A stretch of DNA of 43,625 bases, from assembly GCF_016862175.1 (NCBI RefSeq), contig NZ_BOML01000090.1:1-43625 (forward strand), in the 5' to 3' direction. This document shows positions 41,501 through 43,625 of the stretch, piece by piece. A program made the translations under genes and the position numbers. The notes beneath the pieces are model-generated. The model searched no databases and was not told the origin of the DNA. It worked only from the letters and a program-made list of their open reading frames with translations. This DNA comes from Paractinoplanes durhamensis (lineage in GTDB: Bacteria; Actinomycetota; Actinomycetes; Mycobacteriales; Micromonosporaceae). Within the stretch, counting starts at the first letter, position 1, and every line of letters begins with the position of its first letter.

Positions 41501-42918
41501 GCCTGTACGCCGCCACGAACGCCGTGCTCGTGGTCCTGTACGGCCTGCTACCGGCCGAGATGAACCGCTCGTGGATCTTCCTGCTGGTCACGCTGGGTGC
41601 GATGCCCGCGATCGCGGTGGCCCTGCGCCGCGCGCCGGCCGGGGCGCGGCAAGCCTGGTGGCTGCTGCTCGCCTCGATGACGCTCTACAACATCGGCAAC
41701 GTCATGTGGCTGTGGCTGGTACTCGCCGACGGCCGGACCACCGGCGACGGCAGCGCCGCCGAGTTCTTCCTCACCGGCGGCAGCGTCCTCGTCCTCGGCT
41801 CGGCCCTGATCGTGGTCGTCCAGCGCGGCAAGCGCGACATCGGCGGCATCATCGACTCGGTCATCAGCGCGCTGGCGCTGACCGGCATCCTCTGGGACAC
41901 GCTGCTGCTCCCGGCCCTCAGCGACCAGGGCGCGACCACCGGCCGCGAGGCGGCCGTCTTCGTCAACGTGCTGGTCATGGCGGGCACGCTCGGCGCCCTG
42001 CTGCGCATCTCGTTCGCCGGTTCGGACGCGCTCGCCTCGGTCCGGCTGCTGACCCTGGCGGTCGGCATCGCCCTGTTCGGCAACGTGGCCGGCGCGCTGG
42101 CCGTCGACCCGGCCACCGGCGCCCGCGCCGACTGGACCAACATCACCTACCTGGCCGCGTACGCCGCCCTCGGCTGCGCCGCCCTGCACCCGTCGGTCGC
42201 CGCGGTGACCAGGCCCGGCGAAGCCCCGGTCGACAACCTCAGCACCGGCCGGCTGGCCTTCCTCGGCACGATGATGGCGCTGAGCCCACTGGTCGGCGGC
42301 GGCCGGGTCATCTTCGGCCTGCCCACCGACGGCGTCCTGATCGCCATCTCGTCCGCCGCCCTGATCCCCCTGGTCATGATCCGGATCGCCCGCCTGTCCA
42401 GCGCCCGCCGCCGCGCCGAGCGAGCCCTGCACCGGATGGCCACCTCCGACCCGCTGACCGGCCTGCCCAACCGCGCGGCCTGCGTCGACCACCTGACCGA
42501 GGCCCTGGCGTCCGACCCGACCGGCCTGGCCGTGCTGTTCTGCGACCTGGACGGCTTCAAGCCGGTCAACGACCGCCTCGGCCACGCCGCCGGCGACGAC
42601 CTATTGGTCGCGGTGGCCGACCACCTGCGCCGCGACCTGCGCGACGGCGACCTGGTGAGCCGCTTCGGCGGCGACGAGTTCGTCATCATCACCCGAGGCG
42701 ACCAGGCCGTCGACGTGATCGCCGACCGCATCCGCACCCTGGCCGCCCACCCCCTGACCGCGGCCGGCACCGAGGTCCGCATCGGCGTCAGCGTCGGGAT
42801 CGCCCACGCCCACCCCGACGACACCACCGACGGCATCCTGACCAGAGCCGACCTGGCCATGTACGAGGCCAAGAAGGCCAAGACGATCGGCGCCCTGAGT
42901 CTGTCCGTAGCCGCCTGA
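41488..42918 (+). CDS. membrane diguanylate cyclase (GGDEF)
   Basis: The product has 476 residues. The first about 300 are membrane (about eight to ten helices, no named sensor). The GGDEF domain (about 318-470) has the active-site motif GGDEF (394-398) and the inhibitory I-site RDGD (385-388) exactly five residues before it, so it should make and be inhibited by cyclic di-GMP. No EAL domain follows. The start is GTG at 41488; the nearest in-frame ATG, at MNRSW, would drop the first helix. The start codon is inside a hairpin. Adjacent upstream is the CMD gene on the same strand, 30 bases away. Confidence 0.92.
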   Translation: MPLLSLYAATNAVLVVLYGLLPAEMNRSWIFLLVTLGAMPAIAVALRRAPAGARQAWWLLLASMTLYNIGNVMWLWLVLADGRTTGDGSAAEFFLTGGSVLVLGSALIVVVQRGKRDIGGIIDSVISALALTGILWDTLLLPALSDQGATTGREAAVFVNVLVMAGTLGALLRISFAGSDALASVRLLTLAVGIALFGNVAGALAVDPATGARADWTNITYLAAYAALGCAALHPSVAAVTRPGEAPVDNLSTGRLAFLGTMMALSPLVGGGRVIFGLPTDGVLIAISSAALIPLVMIRIARLSSARRRAERALHRMATSDPLTGLPNRAACVDHLTEALASDPTGLAVLFCDLDGFKPVNDRLGHAAGDDLLVAVADHLRRDLRDGDLVSRFGGDEFVIITRGDQAVDVIADRIRTLAAHPLTAAGTEVRIGVSVGIAHAHPDDTTDGILTRADLAMYEAKKAKTIGALSLSVAA

Positions 42919-42925
42919 CGAGTGG

Positions 42926-43281
42926 CTAAAGGTCACGCCACACGTGCGGCTCCAGGTAGGAGTGCCACCCGTGGAAGAACCAGTCCGCCAGGTCGCGCAG
43001 CCGCTCCAGGCATTCCTCGTAATACTGCGCCGCTCCGGCCGGGGGAAGTTCGGGTGGCTGGTCCACTCGGCGACGAAGTGTGCGACGTAGTAGAACCCCT
43101 CCGCCATCCAGCGCGGCACGTCGTCACAATCTTCGTACTGCTTGCAGACCACGCGCATCGCCCGCTCCAACCGGCTGAACGCCGCCCGTTCCCACACGAG
43201 GCCGCTACCCCGGAGGCCCAGAAGAAAGCTGCCCTCCGACGCCTCGAACTCCCGCCGCAGCACCGTCAACGCGTCGTCCAC
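42926..43281 (-). pseudogene. frame-broken hypothetical gene
   Basis: From GTG 43281 the frame encodes DDALTVLRREFEASEGSFLLG... to HPNFP, then a G5 run at 43041-43045 (C5 on the coding strand) shifts the frame. Adding one C restores PAGAAQYYEECLERLRDLAD and WFFHGWHSYLEPHVWRDL with a TAG at 42926-42928, making a 118-residue protein. The joined product is soluble, Trp/Tyr-rich and unrecognised. Either a sequence error or a recent frameshift is needed. It converges with the GGDEF gene, seven bases apart. Confidence 0.6.
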
Positions 43282-43625
43282 GTCAGCATTTTGCCAGCCC
43301 CCACCAGCCGCCCCCTTGCTCTGCTTACGCAGCGCACGCATGCGCGCCAGACGCCCCGCTCTGCTCACCCAGAGATCAGGGCCCTCGGTGACGCTCAAGC
43401 CGACGTCGAAGCCCTCCGGCAGCCCGCATCGTTGGCGCCTGGTCGTGGATTCGGTAACTGTTCACATGGCTTCGACCGAACGCCGCCCAGGTCAGCCGGT
43501 TGCTCAAAGATCGACCGGAGCCGGAGCCGGGCCCACCGACTTCGCGGAAGTCGGGGCCTCGCCCCAGCGGCCAGCGGCCGAAATCCAGGAAAACGGGCTC
43601 TCGCCAGCGGGCCGAAGCCGGGCCA
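43282..43625. other. window end, no supported gene
   Basis: The stretch contains a possible N-terminal open frame from an ATG at 43466 to the edge (53 codons, disordered Ala/Pro/Gly/Ser product) with no ribosome binding site, and an 8-bp hairpin (CCGACTTC-GCG-GAAGTCGG, 43536-43554). Neither is enough to call a gene. Confidence 0.35.

Noticed and set aside
1..43625. CRISPR arrays, tRNA or rRNA genes, insertion sequences, prophage
   Set aside because: I saw no spacer-repeat series, no cloverleaf, no transposase or integrase motif. A dedicated search was not possible.

Overview
The window looks like chromosomal DNA of a high-GC actinomycete. Coding regions have strongly G/C-biased third positions, GTG and TTG starts are common, and 4-base ATGA/GTGA overlaps link genes in operons. 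Gene content (ROK regulator with MFS and GH3, IclR-amidohydrolase, NarL-type two-component pair, LLM oxidoreductase, DUF5984/DUF5995-like proteins) fits Micromonosporaceae, possibly an Actinoplanes-like organism. That placement is inference. I see no rRNA, tRNA, CRISPR array, transposase or integrase, so this is ordinary chromosome with an accessory flavour in the first 5 kb.

Layout. 1-5 kb: a probably frame-broken two-segment membrane protein, a YezG-like immunity-type protein, an Ala/Pro-rich HTH protein, a 69-base near-perfect inverted repeat in a gene-poor gap, and a LuxR regulator divergent from a six-bladed kelch protein across a perfect 16-bp palindrome. 5.2-13.5 kb (minus): DUF5995-like protein, two ABC ATPases (the first with an AbrB-like tail) and two very large FtsX-type permeases, the last four chained by 4-base overlaps. 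13.6-15.8 kb: two divergent single-pass proteins with extracytoplasmic domains, one ending in an AbfB (CBM42-like) domain. 15.8-21 kb: aldo/keto reductase behind a MerR-type 19-bp-spacer promoter, a ketosteroid-dehydrogenase-like flavoprotein divergent from a TetR regulator across tandem operators, an LLM oxidoreductase, an EEP-family phosphodiesterase and a small membrane protein.

21-26.8 kb: a 749-residue regulator made of two complete HTH-ROK units in one chain, divergent from an MFS transporter and a cytoplasmic GH3 glycosidase, with a clear terminator after the GH3 gene. 26.8-33 kb: DHA2 drug-efflux-type transporter, DUF5984-like pair, an imidazolonepropionase-like amidohydrolase overlapping a membrane protein, an M50-like membrane metallopeptidase and another membrane protein. 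33-35.6 kb: a sensor kinase gene carrying both an in-frame stop and a frameshift, followed by an intact response regulator. 35.6-37.8 kb: a processive GT2 glycosyltransferase with a lipoprotein. 37.9-41.5 kb: amidohydrolase plus alpha/beta hydrolase divergent from an IclR regulator and a carboxymuconolactone-decarboxylase-like protein, with repeated operator-like motifs between them. 41.5-43.6 kb: a membrane diguanylate cyclase whose start codon sits in a hairpin, then a frame-broken small gene.

The strongest candidates for something unusual are the tandem ROK fusion, the MerR-type leaderless promoter with no MerR gene nearby, the three convergent gene pairs whose stop codon lies in the loop of a shared terminator hairpin, and the broken kinase beside an intact response regulator. 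At least three genes appear broken by single-base changes in G/C runs, so either sequence error or gene decay must be settled first.
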